From Septoria linicola (Eukaryota; Ascomycota; Dothideomycetes; Mycosphaerellales; Mycosphaerellaceae), in NCBI GenBank assembly GCA_024114885.1, contig CP099421.1:2356001-2420000 (forward strand): a DNA stretch of 64,000 bases. Reading direction: 5' to 3'. Made by a program: the position numbers and the translations under genes. The notes below the pieces were generated by a model that had not been told where the DNA came from, searched no databases, and was given only the letters and a program-made list of their open reading frames with translations. The number at the start of each line of letters is the position of its first letter. The stretch's first letter is position 1. Below, one piece after another: positions 46,951 through 57,833 of the stretch.

Positions 46951-47496
46951 TCAGATCTGGCTTGGTAATGGCACGGCCGCTACTGCCTTGCTCAGCTCTA
47001 CCTTCTGCAGCTTCAGATTATGCAAAGCATTGTCAAGTCCAATAAACTCGTGCTCAGTCTTGCCGACAGCTTTCTCAGTCTCAAAATGCTTCTCCTTCAT
47101 GTTCGCCAAAGTCTTCGCGAAAGTGTCCAGCTTCTTGTCAAAAGCTTTTACTTCCTTGTCGAAAGCTTTCCAATCTGTTGTCAAAACGTTGTATGCGCGG
47201 ACTTGAGCATCATAGTTGCTGGGTGCTCCTGTTGGGTGCCGTTCGAACAGTGGTTCGCGCTCGGGCGGTGGAGCCAAGGGCGATGGTGTTGTTCCGGCGC
47301 GTGCAGAGAATGTCGCAGCTTTGGACTGGAGCTGAGCGGCCTCGCTGTTGAGTTCTTGAGCCTCTTTCTTCATGCTGTCAATCTTGACATGGAGCTTCTG
47401 TTCTGGCGTAACGATAGGGGTCTTGCGAAACTTGGCAAGCTGGTCGTTGACCTTTTGCTTGAGAGCAGCGGCTTTGGATGGCTTAGTTGCAGACAT
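46951..47496 (-). CDS. Small coiled-coil protein, unknown function
   Basis: One exon from the ATG at 47496 (MSATKPSKAAALKQKVND) encodes 181 residues. Two helical heptad-rich segments, roughly residues 20-65 (KLHVKIDSMKKEAQELN) and 110-175 (DKEVKAFDKKLDTFAKTLA, HNLKLQKVELSKAV), flank a Pro-rich loop (SPLAPPPEREPLFERHP). No membrane span, signal peptide or enzyme motif. Charge pattern and length suggest a structural or adaptor protein. I do not recognise a family. Codon use and the uninterrupted frame support a real gene, close to the SRR1-like gene upstream on the same strand. Confidence 0.65.
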   Translation of the reverse strand: MSATKPSKAAALKQKVNDQLAKFRKTPIVTPEQKLHVKIDSMKKEAQELNSEAAQLQSKAATFSARAGTTPSPLAPPPEREPLFERHPTGAPSNYDAQVRAYNVLTTDWKAFDKEVKAFDKKLDTFAKTLANMKEKHFETEKAVGKTEHEFIGLDNALHNLKLQKVELSKAVAAVPLPSQI

Positions 47497-47711
47497 GGCG
47501 TTGGTAGAGTGTGGTGTGCTTGTCGTTGTAGCAGCTCTGGGTAAAGCCAAAATCGGGCGGAGACTGACCTGTTATGCATGCTGTGTCCACGAACAATCCT
47601 GATTGTGGCGGTCTGCCATACTTTCATGTAACCTCGCGAAGCAGGACCAAATCAAGCCTGCTTTCCATAGTGCAAGTCAACGTCAAAGTTCTTTCTCGGT
47701 GCTTCGGTGCT

Positions 47712-48482
47712 TCAGTCATGAGATTCCTCTTTCCAGTAGATTGTCATGCCATCGAAAATGTTCGGATCTACGTCGAAGGATGGAAATGTCCTCACTGATT
47801 TCCCTATGCAAAATGTCTTTGCCAGCTCGCCGACATCACTCTGCCGTTCTTTCAGCCCACCGATTGAGCTGCCAATGTACAAAGCCACTTCGGCGTCCAC
47901 CATGTCTTTGACCATGTGAGCATTCATATCGACGAATGGCTCGTAGAGTAGAGTTCCCTCACGCAGATGCTGTCTCATGCCTCCGAAGCCCATATCTGTC
48001 CTGCCGATCGGCACCACCTCCACTCCCTTGGTCAGCAAGAATGCTGTGTCCAGCTCTGTGTATGCTGGGTCGCTCGCCCAAATGCAATGAGATGCTCCAG
48101 CGCCGTCCTCGTCACTGCCACTGCGCTGACTGTGGCTAAGCCGATTGCGGTCGACTAGATACGTAGCCAGGTCCAGAAACACCACGATCTGCCACATGCT
48201 CCTTCTGCGACATTCCACATTGTCTCTGCTCAAGCTTCCACTTCCAATGCAGACATAGCGCTCGATCGTCAGAGCATCCTCACGGGCTCCGACCGCCCAG
48301 TCGACCTGCTTGATCAATTGCTTCCGGCACGCCGTCAGCCTCCATTGCTTCGTTTTGGCGTCAAAGTCGCGGGTGATATCTTCCACGGTGAGGTTCCTTG
48401 ACGGTGCCGGCGCGCCTGTCAATGGCTGTGGCTTGCGAGACTTCTTACCACGCGGCACGGACGTCCAACCATCATCTGCCAT
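47712..48482 (-). CDS. SRR1-like domain protein
   Basis: One exon from the ATG at 48482 (MADDGWTSVPRGKKSRKP) encodes 256 residues, the usual size for fungal SRR1-like proteins. The SRR1 core includes YVCIGSGSLSRDNVECRRR, MWQIVVFLDLATYLV, FLLTKGVEVVPIGRTDM and LYEPFVDMNAHMVKDMV. Near the C-terminus stand KTFCIGKSVRTFPSFD and a final MTIYWKEES. Founding plant and yeast members have been tied to light and clock signalling or heme regulation; the biochemical role is not settled, so none is assigned here. The basic N-terminus is disordered. The stop lies about 200 bp beyond the coiled-coil gene start on the same strand. Confidence 0.82.
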   Translation of the reverse strand: MADDGWTSVPRGKKSRKPQPLTGAPAPSRNLTVEDITRDFDAKTKQWRLTACRKQLIKQVDWAVGAREDALTIERYVCIGSGSLSRDNVECRRRSMWQIVVFLDLATYLVDRNRLSHSQRSGSDEDGAGASHCIWASDPAYTELDTAFLLTKGVEVVPIGRTDMGFGGMRQHLREGTLLYEPFVDMNAHMVKDMVDAEVALYIGSSIGGLKERQSDVGELAKTFCIGKSVRTFPSFDVDPNIFDGMTIYWKEESHD

Positions 48483-49271
48483 GCTGCTGCAGTGGGCTTT
48501 AGTGCTAAGTGGGAAAGAGAATTGTGTGATCACTCCGCTCCACCGGCTTTCGCATGAGATCGCGGACAATGATGGATCCGCTTATGCGATTGCGACCTAC
48601 CTGCCTTCGATTCGTGTGCCTTCTTCTCGACAGACTCTCTGCGCGTGTTGCGCGCATAATATGGCGCAACAAGAAGAATCCGAGACACGAATTGGTGGCC
48701 TGGATCCGCTTGGCAGACCACAGTTTGACTTCAGACTTCAGCCTCCTCAAGCTCACATTCTCCTCGATCGACAATGCAGAACTATTGTTCACAATGGGCT
48801 TCGCGAAGGCTGCAATGCCACAGGAGTGGTACTCATCGAGCTTGCAGCACGTGACTATGAATGTGCTCCTTGCGAGTATCTCAGCGACTATATCACTCCG
48901 GACTGTCATAGCTCTCCTGTTGGGGCATGGCCAATCTGCGGCGACCGCTGTCCTGGTCTGAGCCAGTAGGACAATATTGTCTCCAGGTATTGCTGAAGTC
49001 ATCATAGTATGAAAAATGCAAAAGTTTGCCGCCGCATGAGCGATGTCAAGGTACCTCGTGCATTGATGAGATGGCACAGCCGATCCGATGTGCTGCCACC
49101 GTGAATGAAGCACGAGTGCGATGGATATATGTCTCAGTGGCAGTGGTGGTACCCACGATCGGGCACTCCTCCATAATCTCAAGCAGCAGTTGAACAAGAA
49201 CGCTTAGAGGACACCAAGATCAAACTACGACAAGCGCAAATTTGCGCGACTCGGTACTTTAGTCCTTCGCC
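48483..49271. other. Divergent intergenic region, SRR1-like / rhodopsin-like
   Basis: About 790 bp between two divergent starts. Open frames on both strands (48505-49197 minus, 48554-48961 plus) overlap each other and show no domain. Presumed double promoter. Confidence 0.45.
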
Positions 49272-50732
49272 ATGCCGAATCGAGGTCCTGCATTGGTGGT
49301 CATAACCGCTCTCTTGCTCCTGCTAGCCACTGTCTTTTGGACTGCACGGGTGCTATGGCGCTACAAGACGAAGCAACGAGGCTGGGACGACGTAATGGCA
49401 GCAGGTGCATGGACGCTGCTTGTCCTACAGACAGTCTTCGGCGGTGTCGCTGTTCGTTATGGCTTTGGGAAGCATCGTGCAGACACCTTGTCTACATTTG
49501 CTCCGGCCATGATGTACTTCTATCTGTACTGGCTCTGCTTCATGATTTTGGGAACACTGATCAAGTTGTCATTCTGCTGTTTATATCTACGCGCTTTCAG
49601 AAGCCATGCTACGATAAGAAGTGTCGTCAAGCTTGCTACACTGATCACAGTCATGGGCGGTATCGCGTTCATTCTGGGCACCATTTGGCAATGCGTGCCA
49701 GTCCAGGCATTGTGGGTCGACAGCTCTAAGGGAGCTCATTGCATCAACAAGACGGCATTCTTTTATTCTCACGCTGCGTACAGCACGGTCATGGATCTGG
49801 TGGTACGTGACAATCATGACCGAGAACAACTGTCAATCTGCTGACTCTCCCAGATCTATGCTATACCGCTCTTGGCGCTCCGCACCCTCCGAACAAACCG
49901 CACAAACAAGATTGGTCTGATCACGATCTTCAGCCTGGCCGCGTTTGTCATTTCCGCCTCGATTGCACGAATGGCGTTTCTGAAGGACAGTACAAACAGT
50001 AGTCAAGATCCAACGTGGGATGGCATGCCAGCTTTGACCTGGGCTGGAGTCGAATCAAGTCTTGCCATGATTCTCTGCTGTCTGCCTGCACTGGGACCAT
50101 TTGCCATAAAGCTTTGGTGCAAGATCACACGCAAGCCAGCTCCCCCATCAAGTCAATTTGCAGGCGGGAGAGCACCAAGTGCACACGACTGGTATGACTT
50201 CTCCGGGCAGAACCACGGTCACAATCCTAGCATCGGAATATTTACAAATGTGCACGCGTCACCAAACGCATCGCCGATCCAATCGTCGTACGATCTCACC
50301 GCCCCACCAAAATCACAGAACAAATGGATTGGCAAGCTCAAGAGCCCCTTCAGCAGTCACAGCAACTCGAGCGACGGCGGCAGCGCTCACGAGATTCGTC
50401 GACCTGTTAAAGCTTACCACATGCCCAAGATCGAGCTTGGGAGCATGTACAGGCCCACGTCATGCGCTGCGACCAACGTGACAGATCTACGTGGGGACGG
50501 GCTTTCATGGCAGCATACGCCCTGGATGAGCAAAACTCAAGAAGAACGGAATCTGCGAGGTTTGAGATCGGATGCAGAAGCTAGAGACGCGAGACCACGC
50601 TGGACTGATGGCGGTACGAGTGACTTGGCAGACTTCCTCCGCACAGGGCCACAGGTTGATGCTGCGAGGAGTGTCAAGAGTGAAGGCTATGCTGGAAAGG
50701 GAAAGGGCAGGGCGATGGATGTGGACCGCTGA
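49272..50732 (+). CDS. Fungal rhodopsin-like (Pth11-type core) membrane protein
   Basis: Seven-span membrane protein of the fungal rhodopsin-like family (the core found in Pth11-type receptors, here without a CFEM domain). Exons 49272-49802 and 49854-50732 (51-bp intron, GTACGT...TCCCAG, phase 0) give 469 residues. Family marks are RVLWRYKTKQRGWDDVMA after the first span, LYWLCFMILGTLIKLSFCCL, FILGTIWQCVPVQALW with its conserved Cys, and IYAIPLLALRTL across the splice. The last 190 residues are a cytosolic, Ser-rich tail with a basic end (GKGKGRAMDVDR). A sensory or receptor role is possible but not shown by sequence. The frame is intact. Confidence 0.87.
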
Positions 50733-50926
50733 GCTCACGTCCTAGGGGTATGTGTAAAGTGTGACTGCAAGGCATGTCTCTGTCTGTGCTAAGCGTTCTC
50801 CGAGTGCAAATCAACTCTGTCCGCAGTATAGCTACTTGTCTCCCGATCTACCCTAAGCGAAGAATGTTATCATGGCACTGAGGATGGGAGTTTCTTGTTA
50901 CTGCCGTGCTGATGCTCCGATTGCGC

Positions 50927-52233
50927 CTAGAACTCCGCAGCAAGCCAGTCATCTGGCTCCTCATCCCCTTCAATCGCAACGATCTCCTCGCCATTCTCCG
51001 GCTCCACAGACCAGTAGCCCTTTGCGTTGTACGCAACATCACGGACCACATATCCTGCGCGCCTAAACTCCTTCCTGGCGGCCAAGTGCGTTTCCAAAGT
51101 CCGCGCACGCTGGTCCTGGATCCCGGCCATAGCAGCGCCGTTCATGTGAATCGCATCCCACTCGACGTCAGTCTTTGACAGGATGTAGCCTCCGTGGAGC
51201 CGCACAAGCTCGAAGTTGAGGTTCTTGAATTTAGAAGGGTTAAGCATCAAGTCGTACTCGTTATAGGGGTACTGAGGTCTTGTGAACTCAACCTCCCACA
51301 GTCGATAGCTGTCTGGTATGACGAGGCGAAAGCTCTTGAGCGTGCCGTGTTGTTCGAGTGTTCGAGTCGTGCGCTTAACACACGACTTTTCGTTATCGCG
51401 GTAGCGGTGTGTTCGCAGCTTGTAGTTGCTAACGAGCAGTGAGATGTACTCCAGGGAGCCTTTTGATTCTGGCAAGTGTTCTCCAATGTAGTCTTCCGCA
51501 TCGCCAAGCCAGGAAGAAGAAGGAACGTGGATGGCAATCTTTCGCAGACGGGCGAGATTGGCTGAGCCGATCTGGCGGAGAAAGGCATCGAGGAAGTACC
51601 AGCCTTTGATACTGGTGAAGCGGAATTCCATCTCCCCGTAGTAGATAGAAGCTGCTTCAGCGTTGATCTGTCGGGAGACACGCAGCAGGCGGAGCGACGG
51701 TTTGATCTTGTGCTCAAATCGCTGACCGTGGTGGACTCGTGCTTTGCTGTTCTTCTGATCGTGGAGAGTAGTCTTCGGCGAAGACTCGACGTATGGCTGG
51801 GCGGGGATCAGAACCAAGCGGTAAATCTCGTTTCGAGTCTCAGCAGGGAGGTCTGTAAGTGCGCCTCGAATTGGCTTTGAATGCTGTCTGGTCGTCAGCT
51901 ACGTTTTCTCTTCGCTGGCTTAGATTCACGTACGTGTGGTGCTGAGAATTTGCGCTCGCCATACAGCTTTTTGAACTTGCGGTATGGCTGAAGCGATTGG
52001 TGGTCCCACTCGAAGCGCTGGACGATGTGGGGTTGCGAAGCCATCGAGCTGCTGATGATGCGCATCGAAGATGTCACTCCTAACGGCATAGGTCGTGTTG
52101 TGTTAGGGCTCGAGTTCGCAGCAGCCAGTTCATCTGAGTGAGTCGATGTCGACGATTTGGCTCTGCCGCTCATCTTCACGTTCGCCGGCTTCGCACTCGA
52201 AAGGTGTTCGTGCTTGACTTTCTTGCGTGCCAT
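50927..52233 (-). CDS. 2EXR/F-box-like protein of unknown function
   Basis: Exons 51934-52233 and 50927-51883, joined over 50 bp (GTACGT...GACAG, phase 0), give 418 residues from the ATG at 52233 (MARKKVKHEHLSSAKP). The first 100 residues are basic and Ser-rich. The splice creates LTDLPAETRNEIYRLVLIP, the F-box-like opening of a very large fungal family, followed by LRLLRVSRQINAEAASIYYG. The remainder mixes short beta segments and ends acidic (EEIVAIEGDEEPDDW). Members are numerous in Dothideomycetes and almost none has a known role. A ubiquitin-ligase adaptor function is possible but not demonstrated by sequence. Confidence 0.78.
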
Positions 52234-52714
52234 TGCTGGAGTGATGCTCTTGATCAGAGCTGTTGTTGTTGCGTGTAGGAAAGGGAAAACTCTGGTAAAG
52301 AGAAGCAAGTTGATTAGAGTAGTGGCTCGCACAAGCGGCCGATAGGCTAGTGCGTGCCAAGGAAATCACATGCTTGAGGTGAATGGGTCCAAGTTCTGGT
52401 CGTTCACCTGCAGCTGTTCACCTCCAGCGTGTACATACATATAAGGCGAATGGGAAATGTATAGTGCCGCAGGGCAGAAATGCTTAACAGGGTGAACGAC
52501 GAAGATGAACTGTGTATAACTGCTGATGTCGTTTAGCAAACAACGGACAAGCCCAACAAAGCTCGTGAAGGTGGAACAAAGCAATCGAGAATACAGCGGC
52601 ACTCACACACAAGCCAAAAGCGAGAAGGCACAAGCCATATACGGTGGTACCTACTGCATCGCTAGCGTCGCTACCGGTTTACCAAGTTGAGGTCTATAAG
52701 AGATTTTTTATCCT
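52234..52714. other. Intergenic upstream of the 2EXR-like gene
   Basis: About 480 bp between two minus-strand genes. No supported gene or repeat. Confidence 0.45.
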
Positions 52715-55378
52715 CTAATCCTCGGTAAGATCGCCGTACTCCCACATACCTCTCCGCGCTCCCTTGGCCTCTGACTCGCGCTTCTTCAAATCAGAAAGGA
52801 CTTCTGGCGCGGAGCGCTCGAACGGTCTCAGCTTCTTTGGCACCATCGCCAGACCCTCAAGCACAACCTCGGCGTTGATAGTGTCGAGTGGGTTCTGCGC
52901 CTTTGTATCCATCAACGTGACCCAGAGCAAGTTGTCCTTGGTGTCGTTAAAGTCGACGTTGGCGACCAGTTCTCTACCAACAGTGATCTCGTCGAGCATG
53001 CTGACGGCCTCTTTGAGGTATTCAGGAGAGTTGTTGAATTGGACAAAGGAGAGCGCAGCATCGACAGCTTGGCCGCGGAGGCGCTGTGGACCGAACTTGG
53101 CTTGATCGAGCGGACGGAGAGCGGACCAAGGCTGCGTCTCGCTGTTGCCGTAATCAATGTATAGGACCTCGGATGTCTTCTTCTCGCGGTCATTGCGTCG
53201 GACACGAGCACGGTACCACATGCCATCCTGAGTGAACTTCGCAGAGACGATATCGCCTGCTTTTGGTGGGTCTTTCAGGGCTTGGCTGTTGCCTGGCGAG
53301 ATGTGGAATGATGCGAACTCCTTCATGAGCGAATTGAGGTTGGCTTGTCCAGAGCCGATGAGCTGCACCTTCAGACGTGCGCTTTCAGGGTCGACGTAAG
53401 TGACGGTCACATCCTTGTAGTCGGTCTGGCGCTTAGGCACAGGTGCGTCGCCATTTGCGGCTCCGTTGGCACCACCGTTAGTCTGCTCGTAGTCGTCGCC
53501 GTTCTCAGCGGCTTCTTGTGATGGGTCCCAATCGTGCCACAGTCCTCGGCGCGCCTCCTTTGCCTTCTGCTCAGCCGCGAAGAGCTCGTTTGCGTTGCCA
53601 GACTTCTCCGCGCTGTAGTGGTGTACTGATGCAAGACCTTCTTCGACCAAAGTCTTTGCGAAGCTTTCGCGGTTGATGTACAGATCACCGATGAAGCCTC
53701 CTTGCTTGTCCGTGTCGTGCACATCAATCTCAGCATCTCGCTGCATGCAACGCTTCGTAGCGAAATCGTGGGCCTCCTGACCAAAAGGCTCGGCAGTATC
53801 CTGAGGTCCGCGAGCACTACGAGGGGCACGGATACCACCAAGCACAAATGTGAGTTTTGCGTTCTCGCGAGGCACGAGTACAGTAAATCTGCTGCCAGAC
53901 TTGACGAAGTCTACGACACAGGGCACCTTCTTCTTGTTCGAAAGCATCGTCAACTGTCGCTTGGCTTTCTCGAGAGACTCGCTGTAGTCGACGTAATTGA
54001 TCTGCTTTTGTGGCTTTGCGGCCCACATGCCCTTATTCTCTGCCTGTGCAGCCTCCTCGGCAGCAAGAAGCTCATCGTAGATCGGGGAGCGGTCGGCGTC
54101 GTCCATGCGGTGGCGGATGACTGAAGCGTATCCGTTCTCAGCAAGCAACAGAGCGACGTTCTTGCCGCCTTGTGTGACAGTGGCCATCTCACGCTCCTCG
54201 TATCCATCAGTCGCTGGTCGCTTGCCATCAATGACAACCTTGACATGTTTGCCGATGAGCTTCTTGCGCAGGAACTCCTTAGCTTCTGCCTGGAAAGGTG
54301 ATTGCTTGGGATCCGAAGGCTTTGGCTGACGGACAGAGCTCAGGTTGATTCGCTTCTCGGCGCCGGTCTTGTTGCGGATGTACAAGGTGTCTGCCGAGAA
54401 TACTCTGCTCACCACGGCTTCCTGCTCACTGCCAGACTTTCGTGTTGTTGTGGCGCCTTGGAATAGGCCCAGCTGCTGCTCTTTCGCCTCACGCTCCGCC
54501 TGCCGTAGCTTGCCCATCTCAGCTCCGAGCCATGTCGAGTGATGGTCTACACACCGCGCAAGACCAGCCTTGAGCAAGAATTCTGCAATGTTGCCGACTG
54601 GATGCCGCACTTCTCCAACTAGCAGATTGTTCGGCGAGACGCCGAGTACCCGCACTTGCACATTTCGCTGAAGTAACCTGCTCTCCACGAATACCTGCGC
54701 TTCGTTTCCAAATGGCTCAGCTGGCTGGGATTGGCCGTTTGAAGGATTAGTTCGAGCCGTGGTGGGCGAGCGCAGTCCAGCAACGAGGATGGTCGTTTGC
54801 ACGTGCTGCGTTGGCGAGAGAAGCAGTCGGCAGATTAAGCGGTCTCCACTGAGGACTCGTTCGACAATGGTGTCAATGGCGTGTCCCTTGTGCTCCTCTG
54901 CGAATTGCTTCGCATCCGGCAAGTCACGAGCGTTGTCGACTTGAGGCTGATGCGTATTCCAGATGCCTTTCTCGTCGGCCTTTGCGCGTGATTCGAGAGC
55001 TTCCAGCTTCTGCAGCAGTTCCGCGGCGGCAGGCGATTCAGCTTTGCGCTCAGCATCGTCTCGCAGCGGAGCCCATCCTTCACGGACCACAGCGTCAGGC
55101 AATTGCTCTCCGGTTGGCAGGCTAATCACAGCGTAGTCTCTCGATGCGCCCCCCGTCTTTTGCGGGATCGAATAGAGCACCGAGAAGCGAATCACTTTAC
55201 CCACCAGGAGCTTTCGAAGAAATTCGCGGGATTCGAAGCTGCACTTCTCGTCCGATTGCAGACGAGGAGCGTTGACGAAAGCGAGGCTGATTGTTCGTTC
55301 CTGTCCTTTGGCGTTGCGTAGAACCACAGTGTCGCCGGAGAGCACGCTCTTGACCTTGCCTTCTTGGAGAGCCGACAT
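52715..55378 (-). CDS. SND1: Tudor-SN / SND1-type nuclease-domain protein
   Basis: Multi-domain RNA-binding protein with staphylococcal-nuclease repeats and a Tudor domain, associated with RNA decay and gene regulation in other eukaryotes. One intronless frame of 887 residues from the ATG at 55378 (MSALQEGKVKSVLSGDTVV). Four SNase-like repeats are visible (about residues 5-145, 165-310, 325-470, 490-640), each with GDTV/ADTLY-like and AKADEKGIW/ENKGMW-like ends. A Tudor domain follows (MWYRARVRRND, VLYIDYGNSE, about 705-770), inserted in a partial fifth SN repeat that ends ESEAKGARRGMWEYGD. The order and size match SND1. The first repeats lack an obvious complete nuclease triad, as usual in the family. 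Confidence 0.94.
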   Translation of the reverse strand: MSALQEGKVKSVLSGDTVVLRNAKGQERTISLAFVNAPRLQSDEKCSFESREFLRKLLVGKVIRFSVLYSIPQKTGGASRDYAVISLPTGEQLPDAVVREGWAPLRDDAERKAESPAAAELLQKLEALESRAKADEKGIWNTHQPQVDNARDLPDAKQFAEEHKGHAIDTIVERVLSGDRLICRLLLSPTQHVQTTILVAGLRSPTTARTNPSNGQSQPAEPFGNEAQVFVESRLLQRNVQVRVLGVSPNNLLVGEVRHPVGNIAEFLLKAGLARCVDHHSTWLGAEMGKLRQAEREAKEQQLGLFQGATTTRKSGSEQEAVVSRVFSADTLYIRNKTGAEKRINLSSVRQPKPSDPKQSPFQAEAKEFLRKKLIGKHVKVVIDGKRPATDGYEEREMATVTQGGKNVALLLAENGYASVIRHRMDDADRSPIYDELLAAEEAAQAENKGMWAAKPQKQINYVDYSESLEKAKRQLTMLSNKKKVPCVVDFVKSGSRFTVLVPRENAKLTFVLGGIRAPRSARGPQDTAEPFGQEAHDFATKRCMQRDAEIDVHDTDKQGGFIGDLYINRESFAKTLVEEGLASVHHYSAEKSGNANELFAAEQKAKEARRGLWHDWDPSQEAAENGDDYEQTNGGANGAANGDAPVPKRQTDYKDVTVTYVDPESARLKVQLIGSGQANLNSLMKEFASFHISPGNSQALKDPPKAGDIVSAKFTQDGMWYRARVRRNDREKKTSEVLYIDYGNSETQPWSALRPLDQAKFGPQRLRGQAVDAALSFVQFNNSPEYLKEAVSMLDEITVGRELVANVDFNDTKDNLLWVTLMDTKAQNPLDTINAEVVLEGLAMVPKKLRPFERSAPEVLSDLKKRESEAKGARRGMWEYGDLTED

Positions 55379-55803
55379 GATTTTCGATGGCAGTGCAAGA
55401 GGATTCGATGCGGAAGGATTTGGCGTTGCGGTCGATGGATTGAGGAAGTGTGCGATGTTTCGAGTTGGATGGGAATGTCGACGATATCCAATAATTCGTC
55501 TATCAAGCGGTGAAGAGGTGGAGGTGATGTCGTGTGAGGTGTCGTGTGCGGTGTCGTGTGAGTTGGAGCTGTTGACAGCTATTGCTTAACTTTTATTGCC
55601 CAAGTCAATTGACCCCACGTTCACCTTCTGCCGCCAAGGACAGGCCCTGGTTCGCTTAAGGATCACTCATATTTCGACGTTCAGCATGGCCGGGCACAAG
55701 ACAAAGGCAGTGACTATCTTGATAGTGAATTGAGAAGATGAATGTCAAGTTGCTACGTTCATATCTCACTCGAGAATTGAGCCTGCAGCAGCAATACAAC
55801 ATC
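55379..55803. other. Promoter region of SND1 with a short minisatellite
   Basis: About 425 bp upstream of the SND1 ATG. It includes a short tandem repeat (55526-55563). No gene is supported. Confidence 0.5.
55526..55563. repeat. Short tandem repeat, about 12-bp unit
   Basis: Three imperfect copies of a GTGTCGTGTGAG-like unit stand about 150-190 bp upstream of the SND1 ATG. Only the repetition is seen. It may vary in copy number between strains. Confidence 0.6.
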
Positions 55804-57674
55804 TCACTCAGCCCAACCCTCCATCTCTCTCCACGTCGTCAGCTCAGCGTACTGTAAACGACTCTTTTGTTGCAGAGTCACTGTCTGCAATACGTTATAC
55901 CTCCCCTGCAGCCACAGGTCCTCCAGCTCCCGGCGCTGTATCTCAGTGTAACATTGCTTACCATCTGGTCTACAATGAGCCGAGTTCAGAGCGTCTAGAG
56001 GCTGTCTCCAGTCTGGAGGCCGATTATTCACGGCGATACCGAGCAGAGAAAGCTTTGGGCCTACCGAGGAGGCCAGAGCGTGATCAGCTTTAGTGTCTCC
56101 ATCAGTCACGAGGTTGTTGATAAGGCGCATTTGTCTCAACGTGGCTTTGTGGCGCTGTAGAAATGCAGAGAACAGCTCTTTGCGCAGGGGCCATCCACGA
56201 AGATCAAGACAGCGCAACCTCTTGAAGGTCAGAGGATATAACAGCTTCTCGAGCGCGATTGCGCCGCCTTCTTTGACGTCCCAGCGCATCCCTTCCGCAG
56301 ATCTGGAGCGGAAGTAAACAAGATCCTCTGCTGTGAAAATCAGCTTTACCAGATGTTCCGCACATGTGCTGAGTAGCTGTGGCATATACGATGTCTTGAT
56401 TGTCCATTCGATATGTTCTCCATCTTCGTCGTTCATGTAGTCAAAGCGTTGAGGCAAGCGTAGCTCACGCACGTGCTCGAATGCAATGAGAGCATCTGAG
56501 ATGTCAATTGTCGGATCCCCAGAACTGATATGACGGTGAGATAACGCCTGGGGTAGGTCATCTTCCCATACAGCCAGACGTCCACAGTCAGACAGAGGGA
56601 CTCCGAATGGATTACTGCCGATCGCGAACGATTTCAGTGCGGGTGAGTCTTCCATTGCAAGTTGCTCAAAGATCATCCAAAGATCCTGATAGATGACCCC
56701 ATCATCGATTTCCTCATTGCATAAGTGACGAGGTGGACTGGCATGACCAAGGGTGCGTCGACAGAAGCGGTCGTAGTCACGATCTCGATCTTTGACCAGT
56801 GCGCGCGAAAATCAGTGTACACAAGACTGCTCAACTTGGGCAGCTTTGTAAGACAGGCCCACAAGGTATCCTCAGGTACGTCGCGGTCCACCATGGCTTT
56901 CTGTGCAAGCCAGAAACGACTGTATTGATATTGGCCAAGCAGATATGAGTTTTGGCAAGCAAGTGCATAGACGTTGTTTTCATCAAGCTCGCCAAAATCA
57001 GGCAGACTAGGATCGGGCTCGTCTTGAGAGTGCTTGCAGATACGAGACCACAATGCCTTCCATGTCTTTGCTTCAGCCTTTGCTGTTTTATCCGTGTATG
57101 AACGACCAGAATTGTGCGCGTTGGAATTATACTCGTCCAAGTCGAAGGCCATATCTTCATCCCACTGACTGGCATCCCAAACCAGATTTGTTACGTGCTG
57201 GCTGAAGTATGGATGGTCCAAAATATCAAAGAGCTTGCTTAACGTGTCCATGCGGCGGGAGAAAGTGACGGTCGTGATGAGATAAGGTGAGCTGACATCG
57301 CGGAAGTCTCGACATACTAGACGACACGCTGCAATGTCTGTTCGTTGTTCAGAGAGTTGAGTAAAGACCTTATCGAGAAGCTCTGTTGGCAGAGACAAAA
57401 CGTTGGCACGTTGTCGATGATTCCCTGCAAGAGCAAGATCGTGCGCCGCTCGTAGTCTTGCATTCTCTGCTCGTAATGTCGCGATTTCTCTTCGCAAGAC
57501 ATCCACCTCGAACATCGTCTTGCAGTTCGATGCACAGGTCGCGAATGTTTGGATTTGAACTTCGGAGAAAACGCGTGCCAAATCCTCATTATTATAGCCG
57601 CGTGAGCCCAAACTGCCGACTTGACGTGACAACAACCTCTGGGACGTATGGACAAGGTAATAAGCATGCATCAT
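55804..57674 (-). CDS. F-box protein of unknown substrate
   Basis: Two long frames are best joined by a 59-bp intron (GTCAAAG...CATGCCAG, 56738-56796), giving exons 56797-57674 and 55804-56737 and up to 603 residues. A coiled segment (VDVLRREIATLRAENARLR) precedes an F-box: NVLSLPTELLDKVFTQLSEQ, then CRLVCRDFRDVSSPYL. The rest resembles degenerate leucine-rich sequence (LEKLLYPLTFKRLRCLDLRG, RHKATLRQMRLINNLV). Such proteins normally link a target to an SCF ubiquitin ligase. The target is unknown. Two starts are possible: the ATG at 57674, or a second at 57515 (MFEVDVLRREI) that gives 550 residues and begins right at the coiled segment. The exact intron is a prediction; the frame change in that region is certain. 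Confidence 0.78.
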
Positions 57675-57833
57675 TATGAAGATGGGACCTGAGCGTGAGC
57701 GTACGTGGAGTTAACAAGGCGATCAATATACTTCAGTCATCCAACTAAACAGAATGGCTGCATGATATTATATCATATATCATAATTTACTACGACTTCC
57801 TGGTGTTGTCCACAAATTCCCTCCGAGAGTCGT

